A stretch of 64,000 bases of DNA from CAZJKE01 sp964546585 (GTDB taxonomy: Bacteria > Planctomycetota > Phycisphaerae > Phycisphaerales > SM1A02), in the NCBI GenBank assembly GCA_964546585.1, contig CAZJKE010000008.1, positions 1-64,000 of the forward strand, in the 5' to 3' direction. Under the pieces are notes generated by a model. It was not told the DNA's origin. It did not search any database and saw nothing but the letters and a program-made list of their open reading frames with translations. The translations under genes were made by a program, and so were the position numbers. This document shows, piece by piece, positions 8,020 through 16,903 of the stretch. Position 1 is the first letter of the stretch; each line of letters begins with the position of its first letter.

Positions 8020-9419
8020 CGTCCGAAGCACTCTCATCGGTCCTCGACGCGATCGACCAGGACATGGACGGTTCCATCGCGCGGCTGCAGGATCTGCTCC
8101 GCATTCCGAGCGTCAGTACCGATCCGTCGTATGCACCTGATGTTCACCGCTGCGCCGAACATCTCGTCGCCGACCTCGCATCAATGGGACTCGATGCAAC
8201 ACTGCACAAGACCGCAGGGCATCCAATGGTTGTCGCACATGATGACTCGGCCGGCGACGACGCGCCTCGGATTCTCTACTACGGCCACTACGATGTGCAG
8301 CCGCCAGAGCCACTCAACGAGTGGATTGTCAAACCATTTGCGGCTGAAGTCGTCGATGGCCCACGCGGTGGGCGTATCGTCGCCCGCGGCGCAGCCGACG
8401 ACAAAGGTCAACTCATGACATTCGTCGAAGCAATACGCGCATGGCGATCTGTCCATGGCGGCCTGCCTGTGCGCGTCACAGTCCTCCTCGAAGGTGAAGA
8501 AGAGTGCGGCAGCGAAAGCCTCGAACCATTCCTTGCGTCACATCGTGATGAACTGGTCGCCGACACCTGCATCGTGTGCGACACAAGCATGTGGGATGAA
8601 CACACGCCGGCAATCACATCGATGCTTCGCGGGCTGGTATACATCGAAGCAACCCTGCGGGGCCCATCGCACGACCTGCACAGCGGAAGTTACGGCGGCG
8701 CCGTCGTCAACCCTGCAAACGCACTCACCGAAATACTCGGCCAACTGCACGATGGTGGTGGCCGCGTGCAGATCCCAAGTTTCTACGACGATGTACTCCC
8801 AGTGAGCCCGGAACAAGTTGCGCAGTGGAACAGCCTCGGCGACGCTGATCCGCTCGTGCTTGAATCGTCCGGCGCATCAGCAACCTTTGGCGAGGTTGGC
8901 TACTCAACACTTGAACGCACCTGGGCACGGCCAACCTGCGACATCAACGGACTCTGCGCCGGATACACCGGCGAAGGGGCGAAGACAGTCATCGGCGCAT
9001 CGGCGACAGCCAAGATCAGTTGCCGGCTCGTCGCCGATCAGGACCCTGATCGCATCGAACAATCGCTCCGCGATTTTCTGGAAGACCGAACGCCACCGGG
9101 CTGTTCCTGGGACATCATCAGTTACGGCGCCAGCCCGGCCATCCGAGTTCCCACGGAATCACCCTGGCTCGCCGCCGCCTGCGACGGACTTGCACGCGTC
9201 TTCGACCGTGAACCGGTGCTGATCGGCAGCGGCGGGTCGATCCCAGTTGTCGGCTCGTTCCAGGAGATTCTCGGATTGGATTCGATCCTCGTAGGCTTCT
9301 CGCTCGACGATGACCTCATCCACGCCCCCAACGAGAAGTTCGAGATCGTCTGTTATCACAACGGCATCCGCGCCGCCGCCGCGATCATGGAAGCAATCGC
9401 AGCGGTCGGAACGAACTAG
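8004..9419 (+). CDS. M20 family metallopeptidase (dipeptidase)
   Basis: A 471-residue cytoplasmic zinc peptidase of the M20 (CNDP/ArgE/DapE-like) superfamily. Metal and catalytic residues are all visible: YYGHYDVQP (His95, Asp97), RGAADDKGQ (bridging Asp132), LLEGEEECGS (catalytic Glu165 and metal Glu166), and near the C-terminus GGSIPVV and DDLIHAPNEKF with the last metal His. The inserted dimerisation domain (about 200-380) contains DLHSGSYGG, as in carnosinase-type dipeptidases. It probably cleaves short peptides or dipeptides; substrate not predictable. The start overlaps the end of the MauE-like gene. Confidence 0.9.
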   Translation: MPDLVASEALSSVLDAIDQDMDGSIARLQDLLRIPSVSTDPSYAPDVHRCAEHLVADLASMGLDATLHKTAGHPMVVAHDDSAGDDAPRILYYGHYDVQPPEPLNEWIVKPFAAEVVDGPRGGRIVARGAADDKGQLMTFVEAIRAWRSVHGGLPVRVTVLLEGEEECGSESLEPFLASHRDELVADTCIVCDTSMWDEHTPAITSMLRGLVYIEATLRGPSHDLHSGSYGGAVVNPANALTEILGQLHDGGGRVQIPSFYDDVLPVSPEQVAQWNSLGDADPLVLESSGASATFGEVGYSTLERTWARPTCDINGLCAGYTGEGAKTVIGASATAKISCRLVADQDPDRIEQSLRDFLEDRTPPGCSWDIISYGASPAIRVPTESPWLAAACDGLARVFDREPVLIGSGGSIPVVGSFQEILGLDSILVGFSLDDDLIHAPNEKFEIVCYHNGIRAAAAIMEAIAAVGTN

Positions 9420-9439
9420 CAGGTCGCTAGAATCACCTT

Positions 9440-11734
9440 GTGCTTCAGGTCATCCTTACCGCGGCCCTGCTCGGCGCAGGCGACTTCGACATCACCGTGC
9501 AGTCGCTCGGCATCGGCAACCAGTGGCGACCGGGAGATGTCACACCACTGCACGCGACTGTCACTTCACGACAGGGCGATCCAATCGCAGCATGGCTGCA
9601 GTGGGAACTGGCCGATGCCGATGGCGACATCCTTCAGTGGGGCCGAACGCTGACGCTGACCCCCACCTCGCCGGCCTCGCTCTGGCTCTACGCCCCCACG
9701 CGTCCATGGGATGACAGCACAACGGACTGGACCCTGCGCCTCCGTACCTATGAGGATGGCCAACCTGGCAGCACCCTCCACACCGTTCGCTTTCGACCGG
9801 AAGACATCGGATCGCAAACAATTGATCGCACCCAGTCCGCAATGGCGATCCTCGCCTCACGAAGACTGGGCCTTGAGCAATATCAGGGCTCGTCACTCAT
9901 CTCGTCTCTGCCCGAGGAAACACGCATCACTTCAGGCATCTCTGCAGAGAACCTCCCGGACAACTGGCCGGGATACCGAAGCCTCCAGTTCATGGTCTGG
10001 GCGGACGCGCCGCAGACATTGGATCGCCGTACGGCTTCGGCAATCCTCGCCTGGGTTCGACTCGGCGGTCATCTCGCCATCGTCCTCCCTGCAATCGGAA
10101 ATCCATGGTCGGTCGGCTCCCCTGATGGACCGCTGGCGGAAGTGCTCGGCGATCTGCAGCCGGAACTTGGCGCAGCGAAACTCAGCGACCTTGCAGGCGT
10201 ACTGGGGCGTGGAGGATCATGGCCTTCGCTTGACCTCCCGGTCCGCAGTTTCCCAGACCAAGACGCTCAGTGGCCCGCGACGCTGCAGCCACTGCACTCG
10301 CTTCCCGACGGCAGAGTCGTGGCACTTGCACGGACAGTTGGATTTGGCACTGTCACCATCATCGGAATCGACATTGCCGACGGGCGGCTCACCGCCCTCG
10401 GCCTGCCCGAAGCAGACATCTTCTGGAATCGCATCCTCGGACGGCGGGCAGACACGCCCTCCCCAACCACCTTCGCTGCGCTCGAGAGTGCTGAACGCCT
10501 CTCATCGCTTCATCCAACATCACTCCCACTCCGTGCAGGAGAAGTAGCGGCGCATGAAATCGCCATGCGAACCGCCGCGGGCGGGCGGCTCGGCACAGTG
10601 CTCCTCCTCCTCATCGCCTACTGGATCATGGCCGTGCCGCTGGGATATGTCGTCCTTCGCCGGCGCCGCCAAACGCAATGGTCATGGATGTGGTTCGCCG
10701 CATCGGCTGCACTGTTCACCATCATCACCTGGACCATCGCCGCCGCCGCCGGTTCTGTCCGTGTTCCACTGCGACATCTCTCCATTGTCGATCACATCTA
10801 CGGTCAAACAGGCGAACATGTGCAAGGATGGTTCTCGCTGTACATGCCGGGGTACGGATCATCCACCACCTCGCTGGAATTCGGCGAGGCAGGCCTGCTT
10901 CTACCGTGGACCTCGCCAGGAAGCAGTGGTACGCCACCCTTTGCGGATTCTCGCCGCATCGACATCGACATCAATGCGCCACCGAAATCGCTTTCACTTC
11001 CCGCCCGCGCAACGACTGTCAATTATTCCTACGACTGGCTTGGCGGTGTCGACCCAGACCGCGCGGGGAACCTTCTACGCATCGCCCCCAACGATCCACC
11101 AGTTGCGATGCGCCAATCGTTGGAGGGAAGTCTTGTCAATCATCTTCCCGCAGCCCTCAAGGATGTCACCATTCTCTGGGTCACTGATGAGCGACTTTCC
11201 AGACCGCCGCTGTTCCGCGATGACGAAGGCACAGTCCATCCATGGGTAGACGACATGCTCTCCGGGCGACCACTCAATCGCGCATACCTCTGGCGAGCAG
11301 CATCGTGGGCTGCCGGCGATCGGTTGTCCCTCGGTGCCATCTCAGCAGACCTCCGGGAAGCGGATCTCGCCAAGGCTCTGCAGGAACGATACACGCCGAA
11401 AGGCACATGGTCTATCGGAACAGGAACGCTGTCTTCGCGGGACATGGTCCGGAACATGGAGGCGCTCTCGCTGTACGCGCACCTGACCCCTCCGGCCTAC
11501 CAGAAGAACCCGGATGAAGAACGATCCCCCCAGAGCAGCCGCGCAGTGCGGACTGGAGCACGGGGACTTGACTTTGCCCAGTGGTTCTCGCGACCATGCG
11601 TCATTGTGACCGGATTCCTCCCCAACTCCGAAATCCCGATTGCGGTCGAACTGGACGGCACTCCGGTGGCAGGCAGCAGCGGAACGACCATGTTCCGCTG
11701 GGTGTACCCGCTCGAAAGTGAGCCCTCCAAGTGA
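9440..11734 (+). CDS. Membrane protein associated with ABC ATPase (large extracytoplasmic domains)
   Basis: A 764-residue protein starting at GTG 9440. Residues 1-14 are a weak signal; the N-terminal 370 residues look like beta-rich and glutamine-amidotransferase-like extracytoplasmic modules seen in planctomycete proteins encoded beside ABC transporters. Two membrane spans are clear: GTVLLLLIAYWIMAVPLGYV and WMWFAASAALFTIITWTIAA (about 395-460), separated by an Arg-rich loop. The C-terminal 300 residues are again soluble. The stop overlaps the GTG of the ATPase gene (GTGA), so the two should form one complex, perhaps a transporter or gliding-type export system. The permease itself is not evident in this window. 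Confidence 0.6.
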   Translation: MLQVILTAALLGAGDFDITVQSLGIGNQWRPGDVTPLHATVTSRQGDPIAAWLQWELADADGDILQWGRTLTLTPTSPASLWLYAPTRPWDDSTTDWTLRLRTYEDGQPGSTLHTVRFRPEDIGSQTIDRTQSAMAILASRRLGLEQYQGSSLISSLPEETRITSGISAENLPDNWPGYRSLQFMVWADAPQTLDRRTASAILAWVRLGGHLAIVLPAIGNPWSVGSPDGPLAEVLGDLQPELGAAKLSDLAGVLGRGGSWPSLDLPVRSFPDQDAQWPATLQPLHSLPDGRVVALARTVGFGTVTIIGIDIADGRLTALGLPEADIFWNRILGRRADTPSPTTFAALESAERLSSLHPTSLPLRAGEVAAHEIAMRTAAGGRLGTVLLLLIAYWIMAVPLGYVVLRRRRQTQWSWMWFAASAALFTIITWTIAAAAGSVRVPLRHLSIVDHIYGQTGEHVQGWFSLYMPGYGSSTTSLEFGEAGLLLPWTSPGSSGTPPFADSRRIDIDINAPPKSLSLPARATTVNYSYDWLGGVDPDRAGNLLRIAPNDPPVAMRQSLEGSLVNHLPAALKDVTILWVTDERLSRPPLFRDDEGTVHPWVDDMLSGRPLNRAYLWRAASWAAGDRLSLGAISADLREADLAKALQERYTPKGTWSIGTGTLSSRDMVRNMEALSLYAHLTPPAYQKNPDEERSPQSSRAVRTGARGLDFAQWFSRPCVIVTGFLPNSEIPIAVELDGTPVAGSSGTTMFRWVYPLESEPSK

Positions 11735-12672
11735 TCGAAACCATCAACCTCACTCGCAAGTACGGCGACCTCGTCGCGCTCGATAACTTGAATCTGTCCA
11801 TTGACGAAGGTGAGTGCTTCGGGTTCATCGGCCCAAACGGCGCAGGCAAGACAACGACAATCAAGATCCTTGCAACGCTCTTGAAACCCACATGGGGCGA
11901 AGCCCGCATCGACGGCAAAGTCATCGGATACCAGAACCCGGAAATCAGACCAGTCATCGGCTATGTACCCGACTTCATGGGTTCATACGACGACATGGTT
12001 GTGACGGAATACCTCGAGTTCTTCGCCGCTTGCTACGGACTGTCCGGATCGAAACGACGGCAGGTCGTCGGTGATGTGCTCGAACTCACCGAACTCTCCT
12101 ATAAGGCAGATGCGGAGATCGGCGGACTGAGCCGGGGCATGAGCCAGCGGTTGTCGATCGCCCGAGTCCTCCTGCACGACCCCAAAGTGCTGCTGCTCGA
12201 TGAACCAGCATCAGGGCTCGACCCGCGGGCGAGGGTGGAGATTCGCGGCTTGCTGCGGGAACTGCATCGCATGGGCAAGACCATCCTCATCAGCTCGCAC
12301 ATCCTGCTGGAACTGGCCGAGCTCTGCACCAGTGTTGGCGTCATTGAACAGGGGAAACTGGTGTTCGCCGGCTCCGTTGATGAGATCCTCGCCAAAGCAA
12401 AGGTCGGCCAGATGGTGCACATCGAGGTCACCGAGAAAGCGGAAGAGGCCGCCACGCTCCTGCGAGAGGTGAAGGGTGTACGGAGCGTCGATGTCGTCAC
12501 CGACAATGGACGACATCGGATCGATGTTGTCCTCAACAACACCGATGCACCACCCGTTTCGGAACTGCCCAACCGCCTGATCGCCCGCGGTTTTCGCATC
12601 AATTCCATGCAGGGCGAGCAGGTGAATCTTGAGACGGCGTTCATGCGCCTGACCAAGGGCCTCGTATCCTGA
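11731..12672 (+). CDS. ABC transporter ATP-binding protein
   Basis: A 313-residue ATPase. Walker A is GPNGAGKTTT (34-43), the Q loop lies in IGYVPDF, the signature is LSRGMSQRLS (about 133) and Walker B VLLLDEPASGLD (about 153), followed by the switch His in ISSHIL. This is the CcmA/NatA-like branch used by drug, polysaccharide and gliding-type exporters. The C-terminal 80 residues form an extra domain typical of that branch. It starts at GTG 11731, overlapping the upstream gene as GTGA, and has no permease directly downstream; the two-span upstream protein is the only candidate partner here. Confidence 0.92.
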   Translation: MIETINLTRKYGDLVALDNLNLSIDEGECFGFIGPNGAGKTTTIKILATLLKPTWGEARIDGKVIGYQNPEIRPVIGYVPDFMGSYDDMVVTEYLEFFAACYGLSGSKRRQVVGDVLELTELSYKADAEIGGLSRGMSQRLSIARVLLHDPKVLLLDEPASGLDPRARVEIRGLLRELHRMGKTILISSHILLELAELCTSVGVIEQGKLVFAGSVDEILAKAKVGQMVHIEVTEKAEEAATLLREVKGVRSVDVVTDNGRHRIDVVLNNTDAPPVSELPNRLIARGFRINSMQGEQVNLETAFMRLTKGLVS

Positions 12673-12699
12673 ATTCGCCCACCCCATACAATCCACCGC

Positions 12700-13569
12700 A
12701 TGGCACGCCGCGTCATTCTGCTCGTCGATCGCCACCGCGAAGGCGTTGAGGACATTGCCACATCCCTTGGCAATGGACTCGGCGACGCGGCCGACATCGT
12801 CGGTGACTTCGACGCCGCCGACGAAGCGCTGCCGGCACTGGAGAACATCGATGCCGCCATCGCCATCGGTGGCGACGGGACGCTCATCAGCCAGGCCGTG
12901 CGCGTCCTTCCCTACGACATCCCGCTCATCGGCGTGAACTGTGGGCGACTCGGGTTTCTCGCAGAATTCGATGTTGCGTCGCTCATTGAACACCGACACA
13001 TCGTGTTCGGCAACGAACCGCCAGTACTTCGCGTCATGCTCATTCGCGCCGAAGTCGAAGGGGCAGGTTCATGGACCGCCATGAACGAAGTCCACATTGC
13101 CGCCGGCGACCCCTTCCGCATCCTGGAACTCGACCTGTCAATCGATGGTATCCACGCACCCGCGCTGCGAGGCGATGGCATCATCGTGGCAACACCCACC
13201 GGATCGACTGCGCACAGCGTCTCCGCCGGCGGCCCTATCGTCGATCCTCGCGCACAAGCCATCGTCCTGACACCGCTTGCCGCTCACTCCCTGGCCGTAC
13301 GCCCAATCGTCGTAGCAGACAGCACGAAAGTCGATGTCGACCTTCGGCAGGCAAACGCCGGCACAACACTGGTCATCGATGGTCGACCACGCTGCGGACT
13401 AGCCACAGGACAACGAGTCTCCGTGTACCGTGAACCAAAGAGCCTGCGACTCATCCTGAACCCAACCCAAACCTACTGGGATATTCTCGCCAACAAACTG
13501 CACTGGGCAGCACCCCCAGGACCTCCCCCGGACTCTGCGCCACCCCACCCCAACGCTCCAACACCATGA
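12700..13569 (+). CDS. nadK: NAD kinase
   Basis: A 289-residue cytoplasmic enzyme that phosphorylates NAD to NADP. The family motifs are present: GGDGT at 57-61, NEVHIAAGD, and the glycine-rich GDGIIVATPTGSTAHSVSAG. The C-terminal 20 residues are a proline-rich tail (PPGPPPDSAPPHPNAPTP) beyond the usual end of the family, so probably disordered. The stop overlaps the ATG of serS as ATGA. It lies 27 bases after the ABC ATPase and may be read from the same transcript. Confidence 0.93.
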   Translation: MARRVILLVDRHREGVEDIATSLGNGLGDAADIVGDFDAADEALPALENIDAAIAIGGDGTLISQAVRVLPYDIPLIGVNCGRLGFLAEFDVASLIEHRHIVFGNEPPVLRVMLIRAEVEGAGSWTAMNEVHIAAGDPFRILELDLSIDGIHAPALRGDGIIVATPTGSTAHSVSAGGPIVDPRAQAIVLTPLAAHSLAVRPIVVADSTKVDVDLRQANAGTTLVIDGRPRCGLATGQRVSVYREPKSLRLILNPTQTYWDILANKLHWAAPPGPPPDSAPPHPNAPTP

Positions 13570-14975
13570 TCGATCTGAAACAACTCCGCGACGATCCGCA
13601 GCGATTCATCGACGGCGCCGAAGCAAAGGGCATCGACATCGATTTCGCCGAACTTCTCGATCTCGACTCCAGACACCGCGATCTCATGCTGGAACGAGAG
13701 ACGGCGCGGTCGGAACAAAATAAGATCGGCAAGGATACCGGCCCACGCATCGGAGAACTCAAAGGCCGCATCAAGAAGGCGGACGATGCAGACCGCGCGG
13801 CACTCGAGTCAGAACTCGCAGAAATGGAAGCTCGACCGGTCGCGCTGAAAGCCGACATTCAACGAATCGACGAAGAAATCTCCGCCATGGAACCCGCACT
13901 CGATGCGCTGATCATGGCGGTACCCCAGCCACCCGACCCCGACGTACCCCGCGGATTGTCCGCCGAGGACAATGTCGAGTTGCGGCAGTGGTCACCGGAC
14001 AACTTCGACCCCTCGAAGTCCTTTGCTGAGAACCGAGGCTATCAACCCCGCACCCATGTCGAACTCGTCGAACACCTCGGTATCGCCGACTTCCAACGAG
14101 CCGTCAAGATTGCCGGTACGCGGCACTACGCCCTGAGGGGCGACGGCATGCGGCTCCATCAAGCCGTGCTGCAACATGCCTTCGATCTCATCACATCGGA
14201 ACACGACTTCTTACCAATGTCGGTGCCCGTCATTGTTCGAGAAGAGTGCATGGTCGGCACCGGGTTCTTCCCATCGGGTCGCGAACAGGCGTACCACATC
14301 GAAGAATCGCGGCGGGGCGCCGGGCACGATCTCTACCTTGCGGGAACCGGTGAAGTGGGGCTCATGGGGCTGCACGGTGATGAAATCATCGATGCCGAAC
14401 AACTACCGCTGAAATACGCCACCGTCTCGACCTGTTTTCGGCGCGAAGCCGGCGCGGGCGGCCGCGAAACCGCCGGGCTCTATCGCGTGCATCAGTTCGA
14501 CAAGGTCGAACAGGTCGTCATCTGCCGCGCCGATGAAGCGGAGAGCAGACAGTGGCACGCCACGATGATCGACATCGTCGAGACGATGCTGCAGGATCTT
14601 CGACTCCCCTACAGGCTCTTCCAATGTTGCACTGCGGATCTCGGGCCGAAGAACGCCGACATGATCGACATCGAATGCTGGATGCCCGGCCGCGGCCCGC
14701 TGGACAGCGACGGACGCCCGCAGGGTGACTGGGGCGAAACGCATTCCGCATCGCGACTCTACGACTTCCAGTGCCGCCGTCTGAACATGCGGTACCGGGA
14801 CGAGAATGGCAAGACGGTCTTCTGCCACTCGCTCAACAACACGGTGCTTGCATCTCCGCGGATCCTCATCCCGATTCTGGAGATGTATCAACAGGAGGAC
14901 GGTTCAGTCGTCGTACCGGAAGTCCTGCGAGGTGGCATGGGCAAGGACACACTGCAACCGACGGTCGCGGTGTGA
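13566..14975 (+). CDS. serS: Seryl-tRNA synthetase
   Basis: A 469-residue class II synthetase that charges tRNA-Ser (and tRNA-Sec where present). Residues 1-110 form the coiled-coil arm (MIDLKQLRDDPQRF onward). Motif 2 is TCFRREAGAGGRETAGLYRV followed by HQFDKVEQ, and motif 3 ends the protein with LNNTVLASPRILIPILE and PEVLRGGMGKD. Length and motifs are normal. The ATG overlaps the nadK stop, and the GTG of tilS overlaps its own stop, so the three form one translationally coupled string. Confidence 0.96.
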   Translation: MIDLKQLRDDPQRFIDGAEAKGIDIDFAELLDLDSRHRDLMLERETARSEQNKIGKDTGPRIGELKGRIKKADDADRAALESELAEMEARPVALKADIQRIDEEISAMEPALDALIMAVPQPPDPDVPRGLSAEDNVELRQWSPDNFDPSKSFAENRGYQPRTHVELVEHLGIADFQRAVKIAGTRHYALRGDGMRLHQAVLQHAFDLITSEHDFLPMSVPVIVREECMVGTGFFPSGREQAYHIEESRRGAGHDLYLAGTGEVGLMGLHGDEIIDAEQLPLKYATVSTCFRREAGAGGRETAGLYRVHQFDKVEQVVICRADEAESRQWHATMIDIVETMLQDLRLPYRLFQCCTADLGPKNADMIDIECWMPGRGPLDSDGRPQGDWGETHSASRLYDFQCRRLNMRYRDENGKTVFCHSLNNTVLASPRILIPILEMYQQEDGSVVVPEVLRGGMGKDTLQPTVAV

Positions 14976-15919
14976 ACCGGGACGCTCTGCCGTTGGCGGT
15001 GCGACGGCACCCACTGGTCGCGACGATTCGCGCCGCGATTTCCGGACCGGGCGTGGTAGTGGCGATCAGCGGAGGCGCAGATTCAACGGCGTTGTTGCTG
15101 TTGTGCTGCGCCGCGGCTGCGCAGCGATCTGCCGGTGACCTTCGCGTCGTTGCCGGCCATGTGCACCACGGCATTCGAGTGGAGTCAGATGCCGAGCGGA
15201 CGATGGTGCAACAACTCTGCGACGCACTGGACATCCCATGCGAAACCCGGCAACTTGAAGGAATCAGCACAGCGTCCGAAGCGAGGAATGGTCGCTATGC
15301 GGCGCTCACCGCTATTGCAGAGCAGTGCGATCTTCCCGCGGTTCTGACTGCGCACCACGCTCGGGACCAACTGGAAACAATGCTCATCGCACTCTGCCGC
15401 GGCGGCGGGCCACGAACACTGGCGGGCATGCCGCAGTCGCGGCCGCTTTCCGACTCGGTGCAGTTGGTTCGGCCGTTGTTGGACGCCGCCCCGGAGACGC
15501 TCAGAGAGATCTGCGAGGCCGCAGGTGTGCAGTGGTGCGAGGATCCGACCAACGACGACCCGAACACACCCCGCGGCCTGCTTCGGCGGGATGTTCTGCC
15601 GGCGCTGGTCTCGCAGTGGCCCGGCGCGGCGAGACATGCCGCGCACGGTGCAATGATGTTGCATTCGGCGGCCGATGCCTTTGATGCGGAGACTGATCGA
15701 AGCGTCGCTGGACCGCTGCCTTGGTCGCGCCCCGAGGTCCGCGCGGTGCCGCGTGTGTTTCTTGCCGCGGCGTTGCACAGGCATCTCGATGGCGCGGCGA
15801 ACTTCGATCTACTCATCGCCATCGCCGAAGCCATCGGCGATGCGTCAACCGAACCCCGCACCTTTCAGTTCGCTGGTGGCGTGGTGCGTGTCACAGCACA
15901 CGAAGTCGCGCTGGCATGA
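14972..15919 (+). CDS. tilS: tRNA(Ile)-lysidine synthase
   Basis: A 315-residue enzyme that converts the wobble cytidine of the AUA-reading tRNA-Ile to lysidine. The PP-loop SGGADST sits at residues 33-39, followed by GHVHHGIR and TAHHARDQLETMLIALCRGG, and later CEDPTNDD, all typical TilS elements. The start is GTG at 14972, overlapping the serS stop as GTGA; the frame is open upstream inside serS but without reason to start there. It is at the short end of the family, lacking a long C-terminal substrate-recognition domain, as in many compact TilS proteins. Confidence 0.92.
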   Translation: MNRDALPLAVRRHPLVATIRAAISGPGVVVAISGGADSTALLLLCCAAAAQRSAGDLRVVAGHVHHGIRVESDAERTMVQQLCDALDIPCETRQLEGISTASEARNGRYAALTAIAEQCDLPAVLTAHHARDQLETMLIALCRGGGPRTLAGMPQSRPLSDSVQLVRPLLDAAPETLREICEAAGVQWCEDPTNDDPNTPRGLLRRDVLPALVSQWPGAARHAAHGAMMLHSAADAFDAETDRSVAGPLPWSRPEVRAVPRVFLAAALHRHLDGAANFDLLIAIAEAIGDASTEPRTFQFAGGVVRVTAHEVALA

Positions 15920-15962
15920 GGTATTGGATTCCCAGTGGGTAGTGGAAGGGCATGATCCGTCA

Positions 15963-16133
15963 ATGCTCCCCTTTGGGCCGCTCCGTGGATCTGGATGGTC
16001 AATGGGTCGTCGCCGGTTTTCGGCAGACATCCTCTCCGCCGAGGCGATCGTCACACCACATCCCGAGGACATCACCCAGGATTGCACCGTTGACATCAAC
16101 GACCTGCTCGCCGTCATTTCGGCGTGGGTTTGA
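15963..16133 (+). pseudogene. Dockerin-like C-terminal remnant
   Basis: A short open frame (56 residues from ATG 15963) ends in PEDITQDCTVDINDLLAVISAWV before a stop. That ending matches the C-terminal calcium-loop repeat of type I dockerin-like tails that close many large planctomycete secreted proteins (DINGDG..DxxDLLAVISAWG). No upstream part of such a protein is present: tilS ends 44 bases earlier. I read it as the surviving tail of a deleted gene, or less likely a genuine small protein. It is followed at once by the terminator at 16135. Confidence 0.5.
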
Positions 16134-16134
16134 G

Positions 16135-16161
16135 GAGAAGAGGCGTCAGGTGCCTCTTCTC
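16135..16161. terminator. Perfect 10-bp hairpin between convergent genes
   Basis: GAGAAGAGGC at 16135-16144 pairs perfectly with GCCTCTTCTC at 16152-16161 across a 7-base loop. It lies between the plus-strand tilS/dockerin remnant and the stop of dapF on the minus strand, and overlaps the dapF stop by two bases. There is no clean U run on either side, so it is probably a weak or bidirectional terminator. Confidence 0.6.
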
Positions 16162-16903
16162 AGATGTATGCAACAGGTCCGCGAACCAGCACGGAGCCGG
16201 CGGGTGACCAGCGACAATGCAGGGTGCCGCCGTCGCTCGTGACGGCCAGCGCATCGCCGCACATGCCCGCCTCGATTGCGGCCGTGAAAACCGATGCAGC
16301 GCCGGTGCCGCAGGAGAGGGTCGGACCGACTCCTCGCTCCCATGTTGCGCAGGTGCAGGCGGCGGCGTCATCCATTCGCACCACATGCAGGTTCATGCCA
16401 CGAATGAAACCGGCGTGGTCGGCAACCCGCGGTCCGAGCGTGCTGCAGATCGACACTGGACTCTCGTCCACAAGGCACACCGCGTGCGGGTTGCCCATGT
16501 CGACGAAGGTCATGGGCGGTAGATCCCCGGAATCCGTGACGCCGCAGGCATCGGCACCGAGACGGGGGATCCCAAGGTCCACCTCAACGCTCGCGGAATC
16601 CAGATCGACAACGCATGCAACGGTCCCCGCGGCCGTCTCGACCAGTACCTCTCTTCCCTCCACCAAGCCGTTCTTCACCGCGTGCATCGCAACGCACCGA
16701 AGGCCGTTGCCGCATTGTTCGCCTTCGCTTCCGTCGGCGTTGATGATTCGCATGTAGAAATCGCCCTCCGCCCGCGGCGGAGAGAGAAGCAATACTCCGT
16801 CATCACCAGCCTCAGGCCCCAGGTCCGCGGACTCGCACCCGATCAAGAATCGATTCCCGGCACCATGCATGCGCACCTGCTTCAGCATGTTCACAGCGTA
16901 CAT
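16160..16903 (-). CDS. dapF: Diaminopimelate epimerase
   Basis: A 247-residue PLP-independent racemase that makes meso-diaminopimelate for lysine and peptidoglycan. The two catalytic cysteines lie in MRIINADGSEGEQCGNGLRC (Cys64) and ERGVGPTLSCGTGAAS. The N-terminal MHGAGN motif is followed by Arg-Phe instead of the usual Asp-Phe. The start is either ATG 16903, overlapping the M48 gene by 13 bases, or ATG 16888, two bases after its stop; the latter gives a more usual short N-terminus. No good ribosome site marks either. Its presence argues that the organism makes a DAP-type peptidoglycan or at least DAP-pathway lysine. Confidence 0.92.
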   Translation of the reverse strand: MYAVNMLKQVRMHGAGNRFLIGCESADLGPEAGDDGVLLLSPPRAEGDFYMRIINADGSEGEQCGNGLRCVAMHAVKNGLVEGREVLVETAAGTVACVVDLDSASVEVDLGIPRLGADACGVTDSGDLPPMTFVDMGNPHAVCLVDESPVSICSTLGPRVADHAGFIRGMNLHVVRMDDAAACTCATWERGVGPTLSCGTGAASVFTAAIEAGMCGDALAVTSDGGTLHCRWSPAGSVLVRGPVAYI

